This document shows positions 20,733-33,445 of a DNA stretch of 64,000 bases, piece by piece. Each line of letters starts with the position of its first letter. Within the stretch, counting starts at the first letter, position 1. The notes under the pieces were generated by a model that was not told where the DNA came from, made no database searches, and saw nothing but the letters and a program-made list of their open reading frames with translations. Source of the stretch: Breviolum minutum Mf 1.05b.01 (Eukaryota > Sar > Dinophyceae > Suessiales > Symbiodiniaceae); the NCBI GenBank assembly GCA_000507305.1, contig DF240777.1, positions 89,355-153,354 on the forward strand, in the 5' to 3' direction. A program made the translations under genes and the position numbers.

Positions 20733-20733
20733 C

Positions 20734-22560
20734 CTCCAGGGTTTGTGGAAGTGTAGCAACAGTAGAAAACGTTTTAATGGATTTCTCAACAAAATGATGT
20801 TTGATTCACCGGATAAGGCGTTTTGCATCTAGTTGAACCGCTTCATTGCCAGGCCAGATACTCGAACATGTGCAACCCTCAGGAACTCTTGTCTTTCATG
20901 AGGAAAAACAAAGGAGCACACCATTTTCATCGGTACAATGCTGGAGCATTAAAAAAGATCAAACGGGACAGATAACAAGGGCTCTGAACACCCTGGGAGC
21001 CTCTATGCGACGCTTTGCTCTTGATGAGGTCCAGCAATGCGGGAATTTTTGGATCTTCCTGGCCACATCGAGGAGGAAATCAGGTTCGGTGCATGTGAAT
21101 TTAGATCTTACCAAGTCGAGGCATCTCATCAGTACCTTAAACTTTCAGGATGCAGCTATACGCTACACCTGTGTTGTTTCTTGCCTAGGCAAATCCAGCC
21201 AACACCTCTTCGAAGTTTCGAAGATCCACGTTTTGGGGTTGGAAAACTCAACCAAACGGCGGACATGAAAGCAGCAATCCAATCATCACACAGTTTCGAT
21301 TCACCTGCTTCTTGTATAAATCTATACGTAAACATTTTTGAACACGGCAAAGACGTGAACATCACACAAAATATGTGACGTACGGATAGCCGGCCCCTGA
21401 AGGGTTCTATTCTAACCTAGGTTAGTGGTGTCTGTGTTTCACCCGATGCCAATCTGGTGATGGTGGAGAGCCTAGTAAGGCAACGTCCCACTCACACATT
21501 CATGGCATTCATGGCATTTGTGGCAATTCTTTGTGGACAACGGAAGTGCTGTGGGGATTTGACAAGCAAAGGTCAAAAAATGAATTCTGAAGCTTAATCT
21601 AAACTAATGCTTACCTATCATGCTGTTTGCGCATACCTGATGTGAATCTGCAAAGGTCACACACGAGGACTGGGTAGACCGCTGATGTGGCACTTCGACA
21701 AGCGACCATGACCTCATGCAATCCAGCCGTCTCACTACAGTCATATCTTTTCAATTCTGGGGTTCTGATCATGGTGCCTCTTTGTATATTTTTGGTACAC
21801 CAAGCAATAAGACCGCATTTCCAAGAACATCTCCAAAAGCAGATTGGATTTCTTCCTTTTTCTATCTTCCAATGCATCTGATAGGAAGCTTTTGTTCTCC
21901 TTCACTCTAAAGTATCAGTCACCTCGAAAGTGCTGCTGGCACGGTAGGACTCCACTCATTTGTCTCGGCTGGGACGAGTTTGGCCACTGCCTTGGAATAT
22001 GGAAAAGATTTGACAACGTCGACTGGGATGATACTCACTACTTGTAGAATGTTTTTCAAATCTTCCCGTCCCTTGGTTCTATCTTGAGTCTCAAACAAAT
22101 AGCTGCTGAGGTCAGTGGTGGAGCCAGATGAGCTGGGAGCATTGCATCTTTGGGTGGAGCTTTCGGATTTAGTAGGTAGATGATATTATTCACATCTATT
22201 CACTATTTATACCTGAAATCATGTGTCATCTGTGCCAGAGAACTTGTAGTTTTCAAGATGGCCTGCTTGTTTGGCCATGTTGGGGTGGAACGACGCCACC
22301 AAAGTTTTTCGGGATGCCAGGCAAGAAACAGTGACAATTCCTGGAAACGATCCTTCTCCCAAACCTATGGAATCAAGGTGGGGAGATTGTGGTGAGAACA
22401 ACAGTAACAGTGAGACGGAGACGGAATACGACAGGAATAGCACCAGTAACAATAAGAATAATGACAATTCAGCAGCAGTAGCACAAACAAGAATGTTAAC
22501 AACAATAACAGCAGCAGAACAGAAGGAATGGGAATAGCAATAGGAACAGTGTGAACAAAG
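20734..22560 (+). other. No gene supported; one weak exon candidate
   Basis: A splice-bounded frame near 21035-21080 (AMREFLDLPGHIEEEIR) looks protein-like, but no partner exons in phase were found. The rest shows no recognisable feature. Confidence 0.3.
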
Positions 22561-22579
22561 GGCAACCTCCTTTGTCTCA

Positions 22580-23336
22580 AGTCTTCTCCTGTCTGGGAAC
22601 TTCAGGTGCGGTCCCTTTGCTGGGAACCTGAGACAAGGCCAGCATGCGGCTGGTGCTTTTCAGGGCTGTCATCCCATCAGATGCGCATGTGGGTGTGAAC
22701 GTATACAGGGGTGTGTCACGAACTGGTGCTGTGCTAGCATTGGAAGACGCAAGAGGTTTTTCCACAAAGGTGTTACAATGAAAATCCCGAGGATACCTTT
22801 GAATCAACGCATAGCTCCCATGTCTTTGGCAATTCAGGCAGATCTTTGTCGGCCTTGAAGATGGTAAGATTGAGGCAGGACCCTGAAAACTTGGCGTTGC
22901 ATCCGCTGTCATGATGTCACTCTGATTTGTAATGTAAATTTATATGTATATGTGCAGTAGTACTATACACAAGAATCATATTATATATCATATATTATAA
23001 ACACATATACTACCGACGCATTACAAAATATTCTAAACATATCTATCATCATAGTGGACATATTTTTCCGGCTCTTTCGAGGTCTTCCAGCTGAAGCCTG
23101 GTGAGGTGAAGCCTGAGGCACAGTGGGTTGGCCTGAGTCCCTTGGTTGGATGGGTTGGATGCACCAGCTGTGTACCTGGGCTCCTGGTAGGCGACAGTAG
23201 CTTTGGAGCTGCATCATAAGAGCCCAGTGACGCATCTCAGTGTTTCCTCCAGGCAGGGAACAGGGGAGAAAGTAATGTATGTCTGTATGTGATTGACTTA
23301 CACGGAATATACATAGCACAGCTGCACATTTACTTC
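22580..23336 (-). other. Possible minus-strand exons, weak
   Basis: Two minus-strand frames, 22912-22577 and about 23270-23050, are Pro/Ser/Thr/Gln-rich and fairly protein-like. They have no recognised domain and no clear splice pairing. All other genes in the window are on the plus strand, so these are more likely chance frames. A plus-strand frame starting ATG at 22644 covers part of the same stretch. Confidence 0.15.
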
Positions 23337-23751
23337 TTGTCTCGCAGTTGCAACACAGACAGCTTGTTTTGAGAGCATCTTTTCCCAGCTGATGTACCAC
23401 GAAAGAACAAATTCCAAGTAAGCCTTTTTCTTCAATGGATAGTTTTTTGCATCATTGTTTCTGTCTCTTTGCTGTATTCTGTCCTCCTCCTCGTGGCGGT
23501 GTTGTCATCGTCGTGGCTGTCGGTGGAGGCAGCAGCGTCGTCGTGTGTTGACTGTTGTCTGTCGTTGGTCGCCTGGCCGTCCGTCATTTTGTTGGTGATC
23601 GGTGGTGGTTTGTCCTTCATCGTTCCTCGTTCCTTGTTCGTCGTTTGTCACTTATTGTTCTTCGTTAGTTGTTCATGGTTTTACATAGTCTTTGTTATTG
23701 TCATTATCATTGTGATAATGGTTGTAGTGATCATGCTGGTACTGATAACGG

Positions 23752-23753
23752 TT

Positions 23754-23817
<64 letters not shown>

Positions 23818-23833
23818 CGATGATGACGATGAC

Positions 23834-23874
<41 letters not shown>

Positions 23875-23892
23875 CGATGATGAAGATGATTA
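23752..23892 (+). repeat. (GAT)n microsatellite with GAC variants
   Basis: About 46 triplets, mostly GAT with scattered GAC. It lies in a region without supported genes. The poly-Met, poly-Asp and poly-Ile frames over it are artefacts. Confidence 0.95.
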
Positions 23893-25236
23893 CATTGGGT
23901 GGTAGGTGGGAGGTGCGTAGTGACGTGGGTGGTGATTTCACTTGTTATTGCATTGACATGTAGGGGTCATAAAAAGATAGGTTGCTCCTGCAACATTGAT
24001 GCTTCTTGTCGACTCCTTCCAATCAGGAGGCTCCTGTCCGTGGGCTTTGACACAGCCATGCGAGTCATTGATGTGTAACTTGGTGTAATTGTCCGAATCA
24101 CAATCAACAGCCTGGTATTTGCGCCCCGATTGAAACGTTTTGACAAGTTTGCAAACCAGGTCTTCTTCATTATCTGAGCAATGGCTTCAAATTACCATCC
24201 ATTGCAGATTGATTTTTGTTGGTGGAGCAACCTGGAATTGAGTTTCAATTGTACAAGCAAGTCACGATTGAATTACTGATTCTTGGTGGCAGTTTAATGT
24301 GGCCCAATCCAATTCCAATCATTGTCCAACCTCCCAGGGTGGGAGATAGAGAAACAGCAGTCACTAACATCTGGGGAAACCTCCAACTTAGGCGGACACG
24401 AGAGCTAAGATGTGGCGGCCGCCTCCAGAAGCGTCTCCGAAGTCGGGGACCTTGAAGCTGTGGGTTGTGGAGAAAGTTGTTCCCTGGGTAAGGGTTGATG
24501 AAGTCCTATAAACTTTATAACTAGAAGAACCAAACTAATGCTGTTTTTTTTTTGCCCAAAAAATGCAGATGTTTCGGAAAGTACTCAATGAAATGATTGA
24601 GGCAGATTGAAAGGTGGGCTCTATACACAGCTCCTTTGTATAACCTGTTTTAGGTTGCACTTGGGCCTCTTCTTTCTTGCTGAGTTCACGAGTAGATAGG
24701 TCTCTAATGAATTCTTCTCGGCCTGGTCAGATATGGTTGAAATTGACCTTTGTGTCTCTAGTGAGGGAGAAGGGTCCCAGTCATTCTCTTCTTGGTGTTC
24801 TACAGTCTATACAGCACTGTAAGTTTAGTATAGGACTTTGCGTAACAAGCTTTCATTGTTGGACCATCCCTGGAAGGGAAACTCCTAAGGTGAGTTGATG
24901 TGAGCTTTTCCAAATGCTCTTGACTATTGAATACTAATCTTTGCGGTATCATTTGTGTATGGTATAAGACATTTTCATGCATCTTAAGCGCATTTGAAGG
25001 AGGCACCCTACCAAGCAACCAAGCAATACTCAGGTGAGATGGACTACTTGACAAGTTGCCACCTTGATGATGCGAATGCTCTGCTCTCAGTATCCTGGAT
25101 GCGCAGCATTTAGTCAATGATAAGCTTGGCATTTGATGTGGACTTTTTGGAAGGAAGTCATGAATGTCATGAATGTCATTTTCAGTCATTTTCACGTCTT
25201 TTTTTCTTTGTATTTTTTTGCATGGATCAATCGCAG
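23893..25236 (+). other. Region upstream of the WD40 gene, one weak exon candidate
   Basis: A frame at about 24411-24488 (MWRPPPEASPKSG, then LKLWVVEKVVPW) ends at a GTAAGG donor and could be an early exon of the WD40 gene, but no in-phase link to 25237 was found. Nothing else is supported. Confidence 0.3.
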
Positions 25237-27730
25237 AATATTTTCGATGGAAGCAACACCGGATGGTTTCGCTCCCTTCAGGACATGGCGCTTATCGGGA
25301 CCTCTGGTGGCGTCCGGTGACTGAGCTCCGAGAAGCCACTGGTGGCTCGGACACCGTGGACACCTCATTCCCTCTCGACTAGCTCGGTGTCAGTGAACTC
25401 AGGATGTCTTTATCTTGGACATCTCTCAAAATCCGCCCAATTTCCTACACACCGTGCGCCGGTTGGGGGAGGAATGGATGCATCTTCATCAAATGATTCG
25501 CCTGATAGAAGGACATGCATTAAAGGAGATGCTGTTGATAGATGTTGATGGTATTCTTCCTGGTGTTTTTGCAGGCTGAAATGGGCTCCAAAGCTGTGTC
25601 TGACATGGCCCTCACACAGGATGCAACAGCTGACCAGCTTGTTGGCAACTTCTATTGAGAATGTTGTTCCCTTGCTCATGAAACAAAGACTACAAGTCCT
25701 TCCTTTTTCACCAAGGAGAGACTTAAATGAAAGGAATACGTACAAGGTTCTTTTATTCCTTTTGGATAGTTGATGATGATCAAATTTCACCGCTGCTGGT
25801 CTCTTTGTACTGTAGCTTGTGCAGTATGTGTCTTTCAGACCAATTCCCGCTGCGGTGTCATTTTGCGATCTTGACGGAATTCTGGAGGAGCATCTCTTGG
25901 TGGCACACAGTGACTGCATTGCCGCCCTGACTATTGCACCGCGCGGAGAGGACATACATTCTAGACAAACGAGATGGTAAACATGCACATATTGTACCTC
26001 TCTTGGGTTTCACAAGGTGCATATTGTAGAGGAACACTTCAACTTGCACAACTTGCAGGGCGTTGCAGTGCAAGTGTTGGCTTAACTTTTTGCAGAAATA
26101 AATACCTGACCTGGATCTTCCAAGTGTGCAAAATGTGTGCCTTTTCACAAAAAACTACCAAAAGTCAGAAATTTTACATATTTGGAAGATCCAGGTAGCC
26201 AATGAAAATTCATTTGTTATTTTCTCGTTGCCGGCTTTCCTGCGTGAAATGCTTGAATGATCTTGAATGCAGGTGCTCTAGATTGCTGCCACATGATCAT
26301 AGCAAGTGAATGATTCAATGATGGAATGGGGTGTCCAGGAGAGCAACATTACTCGACTTGGCAATTATCGTGTGAAGCATTTGCATGAGTCCGAGGTTGG
26401 GAGTTGGGAGTTTGGAGATGTGAGAAGTGAAGCATGAATATCTTTTGGAGTTGCGAGATTTTTAGAATTGTAGAACACTCAGAGACTTGTAGGTCTAATG
26501 GAGGTGATGAACAAAAATTGAAGAACATCTTTCTGTACCTTTCGTGGTTGAAGTTCCACTAACTTTGCAGAGGAAGCTGTGATTCACTATCTTTCAGCTG
26601 CGAAGGTCAGCATTCTTTCAGTTGCAGCTGCAGTGCAACGGGACTTGGTGTTTGGAGGCACTGGCAACCCGCTGGACGCGTGTCGCGGAAGACATATGAA
26701 TCGCCTGGACTTCGACAAAATATGGGTTCATGAAATGCATGATGCAAAGTTGCAGGAAACATGATGGCATAGTTGTGGTTGGTTGGACAGTATTCCATTT
26801 GTGGTAACAACAGATGAAAGGCAGGCACTTCTTGTGCTGGCTGCTTCTATGCTTCTGGTCTATGTTCTGTACATGTACAAAAACTCGAGTAGTCTGACAT
26901 TCTAATCTGAACTTACAATCATTTTGGAAACAATCGAAAATAGACATGTACCATCCCCAACAGTAATGTAACGCAATTGAATTTGGGGATATTCTCTGTG
27001 TGTATTGCAAGATGTATTATACCTTCTAGTGTTGACCTTGTGGACCGGTCGCCAGGCTATTCTGATGGTTCCATCGCAGTGTGGTCCATGGGAGCAACAG
27101 AGGTGCACTTCTGGATTTGATTCACATGTCGGCTCAATGCCTATTGGATTTGGCATTTCCCTGTTTGTTGATATCCTGGAGTTGTTTGTCTTAAGAAGAC
27201 ATAGGGTATACGCCCTTGTGAACTGTATGAAGCTGCATTGTTCTAAGAATCCTCTCTGTGACTTCATCTTCGGCCGAAGGCAGTTCTTGTGCTCCAGGGT
27301 CACCAGTGTGATGTTACACGTCTCGTGTCCCTGGCAAGTTTGAAACTCACCTTGACTTCGAGGCAATGTTCGGTAGATTCAGGTTGGTTTGTGGCTAACT
27401 CCATTTGACCACAACTGCAGAATTTCTTCGTTGCTGTTGTGGACCATGCCCTTCAATTATGGTGCAACAGATTACGGTCTACACAACATGAATTTTGCAT
27501 GGCCACACGCCCTTGGTTGCTTTGGTCCTCTTTCCAGCCAAAGGTTTGGATAGAAGATCCTCCATGGGGACCAGTGCTATATTCTGGTGGTGGCGATGGG
27601 AAGGTCAGGATCCTCCAGCTGGTGAGGTGAGTCATGTGAAACCTTGCCGGTTTCGTTGCAGGTAACAACTTGGAACTTGAATGGCAGTGCAGAGGACTCC
27701 AGAAAGAGCCGGCACTTGTTCAACTCGTGA
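25237..27730 (+). CDS. WD40-repeat protein, C-terminal part
   Basis: Exons: 25237-25316, 25575-25655, 25839-25976, about 26325-26391, 26571-~26690, 27056-27102, 27280-27333, 27421-27621 and 27662-27730 (TGA 27728-27730). The last four join in phase 0 through GT, GC and GT donors. WD-type signatures are EEHLLVAHSDCIAALTIAP, LVFGGTGN, GYSDGSIAVWSM, LVLQGHQCDVTRLVSLA, FFVAVVDHALQLW and YSGGGDGKVRILQL, the usual x-GH...V, DGxxxxW and loop-Asp pattern. At least four blades can be seen; a complete propeller needs six to eight, so exons are missing or lie in unassigned sequence. WD40 propellers are scaffolds for protein complexes, and no specific partner can be named. The start codon was not found. 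The last exon reads TTWNLNGSAED and ends HLFNS. Confidence 0.7.
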
Positions 27731-28515
27731 GGGATCAAAAGAACGCATTTGACCAAGTAGTGACTGAGGTCAAGACTTATTCATTGTGCCAAGATGTTCA
27801 TACTACATTCCTTTTTATTTTGGAGTCATTGTAATCATTTGAATAAACCCTTGCAATGCTTGTATTTGCTTAAAAGTAGTGTTTGTCAATATCTTAAGAG
27901 CAAGGCTTAAGATATGATCATATACTGTACATATCTATATATATATATATGTCACACAGACCTTAATCAAATCGGAGTGAGTTTCACTACTTGCACGGAG
28001 ATATCAGGATTTTGCCTTATGGGCACCTGCAAGCCGCTTCCTGGCATGAGTTTCTACAGAAGACTGGACACCAAATTCATCAACCCTTTGCAGATGCCAG
28101 ATATCAACCAACCTTTCTGAAGTCTTGTTGTTGGGTCATATCAATGAAGTCTTTTGTGTTTTGAACAGTGGATGAGAAAGAAGCCAGGCGCAACGAATCT
28201 CCTCGACCGGGGACCTTTCTCTCTTGGGCACCAGGTCCTTTGCTGCCTGCCAAGAGTGGGTCAAGTTGTTGGTTTCGAGCACGGTAGGTGTCTTGTGAGT
28301 AAGCAAGTGAGCCCTTATTGATCTTGACATTGCATACATCATTGTCAAAGACGTGCTAGTCCTTGCTGGTCCAACTTGCAATGTCTTCTTGATCTTCTTC
28401 ACTCTCTCTCTCTCTCTCGCTCCCTCTTTGTTCATGGCTGAATATTCAATGCACAAACATGAAACGATCCTAGCTTTCACTTTACAAACCTGTTCGGCAT
28501 TGCAAACTTTTCCAG

Positions 28516-29032
28516 GAAACCGATGCAGACCTGAGCGCCTTTGATCCTAGCTTCGATGTAGCACCAGCCAGACTGGGAGGTGCAAAAACTTATCAACTAC
28601 GCGTGTTTGGCAACATCTTGCAATATTTCGCTGACAAGCTTCATTTTCAGGGCCTGATGTGGGAGGTGTGAGCCGATAGGAAGCGACCACTCCGACTGCA
28701 CCGCCAGGCTATTCAGATCCCTTCTCCTTAGGTGAGTCTCGACGCGTCAATCCTCAGGCAAGCTCAACTTGTAGTGACCGAGAACCACCCCAGGAGGAGC
28801 AAATAGGAAACAGATCTCAAGTTGTTTCCCACCACATCTTTCCCAGACATTGGATAGAGTCGGATAGAGCATGTTAACCGTTGAACGCTGAAGTGTACAT
28901 GCCACATCTAAAGAGTTTTGGGTCCATTTCTCAGCGAGTAATGAAGCAAAACAGTGTCGGACTTAGCACTTCCAGGCTTTGAAGACAGAGGACTCAGATT
29001 CTGACAACGAGTTGGTGGATGCATTTCATTGA
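28516..29032 (+). CDS. C-terminal exons of an unrecognised acidic protein
   Basis: Exon 28516-28579 (ETDADLSAFDPSFDVAPARL) ends at GTGCAA in phase 1 and joins exactly to 28684-28731 (TTPTAPPGYSDPFSL). The last exon 28976-29032 reads ALKTEDSDSDNELVDAFH then TGA; to join it in frame the middle exon must end at the GA site after GGCTATTCA (28715) rather than at GTGAGT. The tail is short, Asp/Ser-rich and disordered. Earlier exons may include 28171-28231 (KKPGATNLLDRGPFSLG) and a frame starting ATG at 28047 (MSFYRRLDTKFINPL). No domain is recognised. Confidence 0.45.
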
Positions 29033-29219
29033 CACCGTTGCTTTTCTGCTTTGCCAACGCCTGAGTGGGTATGAAGGAGATGTCGCCAATCTAAGCCTCG
29101 CCTCCTTCATTTTGATTTTGCCAACCCTCTGCCATGACTTTGAGTCATTCCTATTGAAATTCGATGAAATTTGCTGAAATGCATGATCACGTGGCATGTC
29201 ATATCAATTTCCACTTAAG

Positions 29220-29306
29220 GTGCGACTTGGGCAGTCTGTGAAGAACTCCAAGAGCGCAGAAGTGACCGTCGCTAGCGAAGCGGAAAGGGCAGCATTTCTC
29301 GGTTGA
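29220..29306 (+). CDS. Possible terminal exon, unassigned
   Basis: After an AAG acceptor the frame reads VRLGQSVKNSKSAEVTVAS and ends EAERAAFLG then TGA at 29304-29306. It looks protein-like but has no clear partner. It could be an alternative last exon of the gene ending at 29032 or the end of another gene. Confidence 0.25.
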   Translation: MRLGQSVKNSKSAEVTVASEAERAAFLG

Positions 29307-29938
29307 ACCGGTCATGATTCGATCTGGTTCCCAAGTTGATCGGCAAGAAGCGGTTCGCCATTCTCTTCTTTGTACATCTGAAGTTTTTCGCTATTTTTAG
29401 CTTGTGAATAGTTTATTTTTTTTCCTGCAATGTCAAGACAGTAATTCCTTCAAAACGGAGTTTCTTGTCACTGCCCCTACTTTTTTTTACAGAGGTTCTA
29501 GCGGTTGGATTTGCGAAAACACGAGAAACAACTAGCGCCCTGATCCTGGCTTCAGCGCCGCAGCTGTGTTTTCCTTCACCCCATGACTTCTTTGCAGCAG
29601 GTTTCCTGGTGGCCATACTTTTGCATCCTTTTCAATCCTTTTTTCATCATTTTTCTCGTTCTCTTTCTATTCAGTCTGATCAACTTATTTGCCAATGTCT
29701 CACTTTTCTATTCAGGTAAGTTTCCAAGAACCAGTGGCTCTTTCAAAATGTGTGTTTCTCGCCCCCCTTGGATTTTTTGTACCATACAAGCCTGCACTTA
29801 TTAGATGGTATACATGTATACGGTATACTTTATATTTGGATGTAATCATACCTATATATATATACATATATATATATACATATACATACAGTTCATACCA
29901 ATATCAAGAAACACATCATTTGCCTGACAGACTTAGCC

Positions 29939-30803
29939 ATGAACTCTCCTCGTGCATGGTGGCATCTTCCTGCGGATGAGGAGGAAGCGAAGGCTGATGG
30001 ATGAACATCCATCCATTCGCAACTTCACTTTAGCACGTGGTCTTGTCTTGGTATGGAGGATTGTATCTTGTTTAGCGGTATTGCTTAAGAAGCTATTGAA
30101 GATAAACTCTTCATTATATACATGCACTATCAGGAATGTGGTATATATCCAATATGCATACTTCTGCCGTAGATGAGATGCGGATGTCTCAAGATTGGGG
30201 CCCTAACAGCCATTTCCAAGAATTGCGGGGGCTCCTGAAACGTTTATGCAGCCTTGATTTCCAGCTGTTTTCGGAGGCCAGCGAGCCGGGCACGCCAGCG
30301 CGTTCTGTGTGCAGGACAGGAAGTGATGCAACCGAAGAAGGCTGGGAGGTCGTATCACTCCAGAAAGATACAAACCATGATAAGATGTGTAGAAACATAT
30401 CCAATGGCTTGTCAGTGATCCCCCTGGACCATTTGAGGTAGTCCATCAATTCAAGCGTTCGATGCAATGACTTCAAAGGCTTTGTTTTTTTTGCAGCCTT
30501 GTGGTCCCATGGAAGGCCTTTGTGCTGAAGGCCTTTGGCAATCAATGCGGCAAGCGAGCAGTACGATGAGGAGAACCAGCTTTGAACAATATTTCACTAG
30601 CACCTTTTTGGTCATTGAAAGGTCCTCCGTCCAATTGCCACTGTGATTCCCATGTTGTGCTTTTGGCACTTTGCACAAGAGTCAAAGGCTCCAAGATGTC
30701 ACAATCTTTTCTCCTTTCGACCTCAGATCGACCGACAAATCCAGACCCAAGCGCTTCCAGCGATTGCCTTGGAAGAGTATGGCACGTTTTCCAATGTTCT
30801 GGG
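29939..30803 (+). CDS. N-terminal exons of an unrecognised protein
   Basis: The likely start ATG at 29939 opens MNSPRAWWHLPADEEEAKAD. Exons 29939-29999, 30173-30437, 30497-30557 and 30727-30803 join with phases 1, 2, 0 and 2. Donors are GA (GATGAA), GT, GC (GCAGTA) and GT. The protein begins acidic, has an amphipathic FQELRGLLKRLCSLDFQLF stretch, then Ser/Thr/Glu-rich sequence, LVVPWKAFVLKAFGNQCGK and ALPAIALEEYGTFSNVLG. No family is recognised. It probably continues into the 31-kb region (a frame covering 31030-31230 is protein-like in two phases) and may be the same gene as the THEG-like exons downstream. Confidence 0.5.
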
Positions 30804-31860
30804 GTGAATCACAGTATATTGACATATATTGACCCTGGGTGACATCACCCTGCAAGTTAGTTTTACTCTTGACGATTCAATTTGTTTCAGGGTGTTGCAT
30901 GTTGGTCAAACATTGCTATTCAGCCAGAGCATTGTGCAGCAGAACCTCTTTTTGGTTGAATCATGTACGGAGGTAAAATTGAACACAGAAGGTAGCATTC
31001 TACAGACAAGACATGATAACACCAGGATTCAGCCAGCTGGCATACATCCACGCATATCCCCATACAGACGCTTGGACAATGGCAGCGCATTTGTCCCTGA
31101 GGCAAGTGCTAAACCAATGGATTCGACGGACTCCAGATCATGCCACGACCTCAAGGACTTGCAATGGCCTCATGCCATGGAGGCTACGGCTAGTTGTAAG
31201 AAATTCTATAGAAACAATGAACTCGACTGCAAAGGTATGAATCTGATGGTTAAGGTTCTTCCCACATTCTGTATTCTGTATCTATTTCTTCATAACAGGA
31301 GCAGTGGAGCAGTGTAGCCAATCAATCAAGCACCATTTTTGGTCTGAATGAGAGCAAAGAACCATTGTGAAATGAAGCGAAGTTATCTAATATTGGGGGA
31401 AGCTAAGGACAGACTGCGGCGGTTGGCCAAGCCAGTGCAACGAAGGTCACAGGTGCTGCAAACGATAGCACCTAAGTGAAACCTAAGTGAGGGAGCCTGA
31501 TCTGAATGCCAGAAGATCTGAATAATCTCTCTTGGATTGAAAAACACATGCCTCCGTTAGTCTTGTGGAAAACGATTTTGCCATTCAAGTTGCATTCGAA
31601 TCCGTTTGAGTCACAGAATCCTGGAATGCCGGGGGTAGGATGTCAGCTTGGAATTTGCGCTGGTGCATCCCAACAGGCATTGGGAAAACAAGAAAGTACT
31701 CAGAAGCTCTGTAGATTTGGGATGATTTTTTCGTGAAGAAAAATTTCCTGTTTCGTTTTGTCAATTCTTTCCTGGATCCGAATTTCTACCTGCTTTGCTT
31801 ACCAAATGTGACCATCAGTTTGTACCTTAAAACCTTGCATAGTTTTCTGTGCCTTCCCAG

Positions 31861-32383
31861 CTGGGCACTTCAAATGGAAGGACATTTGATGCCACTCGCC
31901 TGGTGGAGCTGGCCATGCCCAAACAGGTGAGGGAACTGCTGGAGGGACCATCCATCGATCCATCGGCATCCATGGATGATTTTCGTTGTGTTTTTGTTTT
32001 TTTTAAGGAAAGGAAGCCAACACCCTTGGCGGGGGAGCCCCAATGATATGGCGTTGGGTTGAGTGGAGCTCAAGCAATTCAAGGTGAAAGATGACACCTC
32101 TCCTAACATCTTTGAAGAAAGTTGCAAGGGAAATTCAGCCCTCAGTACTGACCAAACTGATCTGTCTAGAAAATGCTTGCAGCAGGTGATGTCATAGGTA
32201 GACCGGTGGTACAACCGACGACTAAATTCAAAATACTACAGCTCTAGTAGGTGGATAGCTGGTGGAAGAAACATTGAACATGACTAATAAAACATCTAAA
32301 ACATCGTGCTGTTTGATGCTGAGGCTCCTCAGCTTCGGCGACGCCTGAATTTGAACCGTTTGAAGGAACTGGCCGAGCCGCAG
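31861..32383 (+). CDS. THEG-like repeat exons
   Basis: Two in-phase exons, 31861-31926 and 32333-32383, encode the same short motif: FDATRLVELAMPKQ and LNLNRLKELAEPQ. Both end at the same place in the motif (GTGAGG and GCCAGG donors). The pattern R-L-x-E-L-A-x-P-[KQ] resembles the THEG repeat of sperm or ciliary microtubule-associated proteins; in a flagellated alga an axonemal role would be reasonable, but this is inference. More repeats should flank it. A frame at 32597-32675, basic in one phase and acidic in another, may be the next exon. It may belong to the gene starting at 29939. Confidence 0.4.
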
Positions 32384-32699
32384 GCCAGGTCCAAAAGTCA
32401 CAGTTCACCCACAACAGTGTCACCAGGACGGATGCAGCATAATATCAGGAGATCCATTACATCACTACAGGACCATAGGATGAAAATAAGGATGAACTAT
32501 ACATTTGATATTGACTTTTAGACATAACTCGACAACATTTTGTTTTCCTGATGTTTCCCAGACAGATTGTTTTTGCATGTGAGCAAACTCTGTCCAGATG
32601 CGACGGCGACCCGAGAAGACTGCGGAGATTTCAAGCAGGCGGCAGATGCGAACACGAGACGTGTTACGGAGGGTGCCGGGGTGATGATAGGAGCTGTTG

Positions 32700-33445
32700 A
32701 TGTTATCTACAGAATAGTTGATTTATATTGATGTATAATGTCTAAGGTGATACCGGGCCCCGGGTCTCAGAGAACCTCAATGCTGTGCAACATGTGTGGA
32801 TTGAGCCTTGAATGTACAAGGGTACAAGGCAGGTGTTTTGATTCGAACATGCCCTGCCTGCACTGACCTTGCTACAGGGTTAGCACAGCAGCCTTCAAAG
32901 TCTGAGTCAAGCAGAAGCCACAGCATGCCAGAACCGATCTAGAAAGATCTGAAACACCAGCACCTATTGACACTGCCAAGGTTGGATTCTTGACATTCTT
33001 TCCCAATGCGAATGCATGTGTCACTCTATATTTTTTTTATGTGTAACAGTGTATATATCGTACTATGTATAATTGTGATTGTTAATTAGTCATCTTGCTG
33101 ACGCCCTTCACTGCAACGGTAGGTGTAGGGAATTGTCGAGCAGTTCTGTCAAGGTGAATGGGTTGCAGTTTGAGAATGCTTGATTGCCTATCAGCATGAG
33201 CAGATTGCAGAGGATTATGTTATATACAGCATACTGTAATTCTAAAACACCTGACCCTGCTGATGGCGCGGGAAACATGTAGGACGGAAAGGCTGGCCAA
33301 GATTTTTGAAGAGCGATATACTTTTCATGACTTTTCGTTGCGCAAAGCAATCTTTGCAAGCAGAAGGCAGAATGAAAAAAAGTGAACACCCATGGCAGTT
33401 TGAAGATCCTAGTCTTGGCTGACCGTTTCATGGTGGCTTATACAG
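32700..33445 (+). other. No feature seen
   Basis: AT-richer stretch with short T and TA runs and no splice-bounded protein-like frame on either strand. Confidence 0.4.

Larger units (their letters stand above)
17390..20733 (+). mobile_element. LTR-like element: direct terminal repeats about 600 bp, internal region about 2.1 kb
   Basis: A block beginning TAGAAACACGGTGACTTGG at 17400 is repeated at 20098 and both run to the shared CAATCATGTAGAACTGTCAT (17962 and 20690) and ATCAGTGTGT. The left copy spans about 17390-17992 and the right about 20088-20732. The first 190 bp are nearly identical; the distal parts are diverged, with length differences. The repeats are rich in CGATTT and CCGAT motifs. 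A shorter third copy of GTGGCAAGAGGCTAAGCC lies at 19193. The internal region (18000-20087) has several overlapping medium frames in different phases (18609-19022, 19375-19572, 19672-19966) that look like a decayed Gag-like or accessory ORF. I see no reverse transcriptase, integrase or transposase motif, so this would be a non-autonomous element. Target-site duplications are not evident. Confidence 0.55.

Noticed and set aside
25410-25988. 192-codon minus-strand open frame
   Set aside because: It is complementary to WD40-gene exons 25575-25655 and 25839-25976, which have proper splice sites. The minus frame has no recognisable motif.
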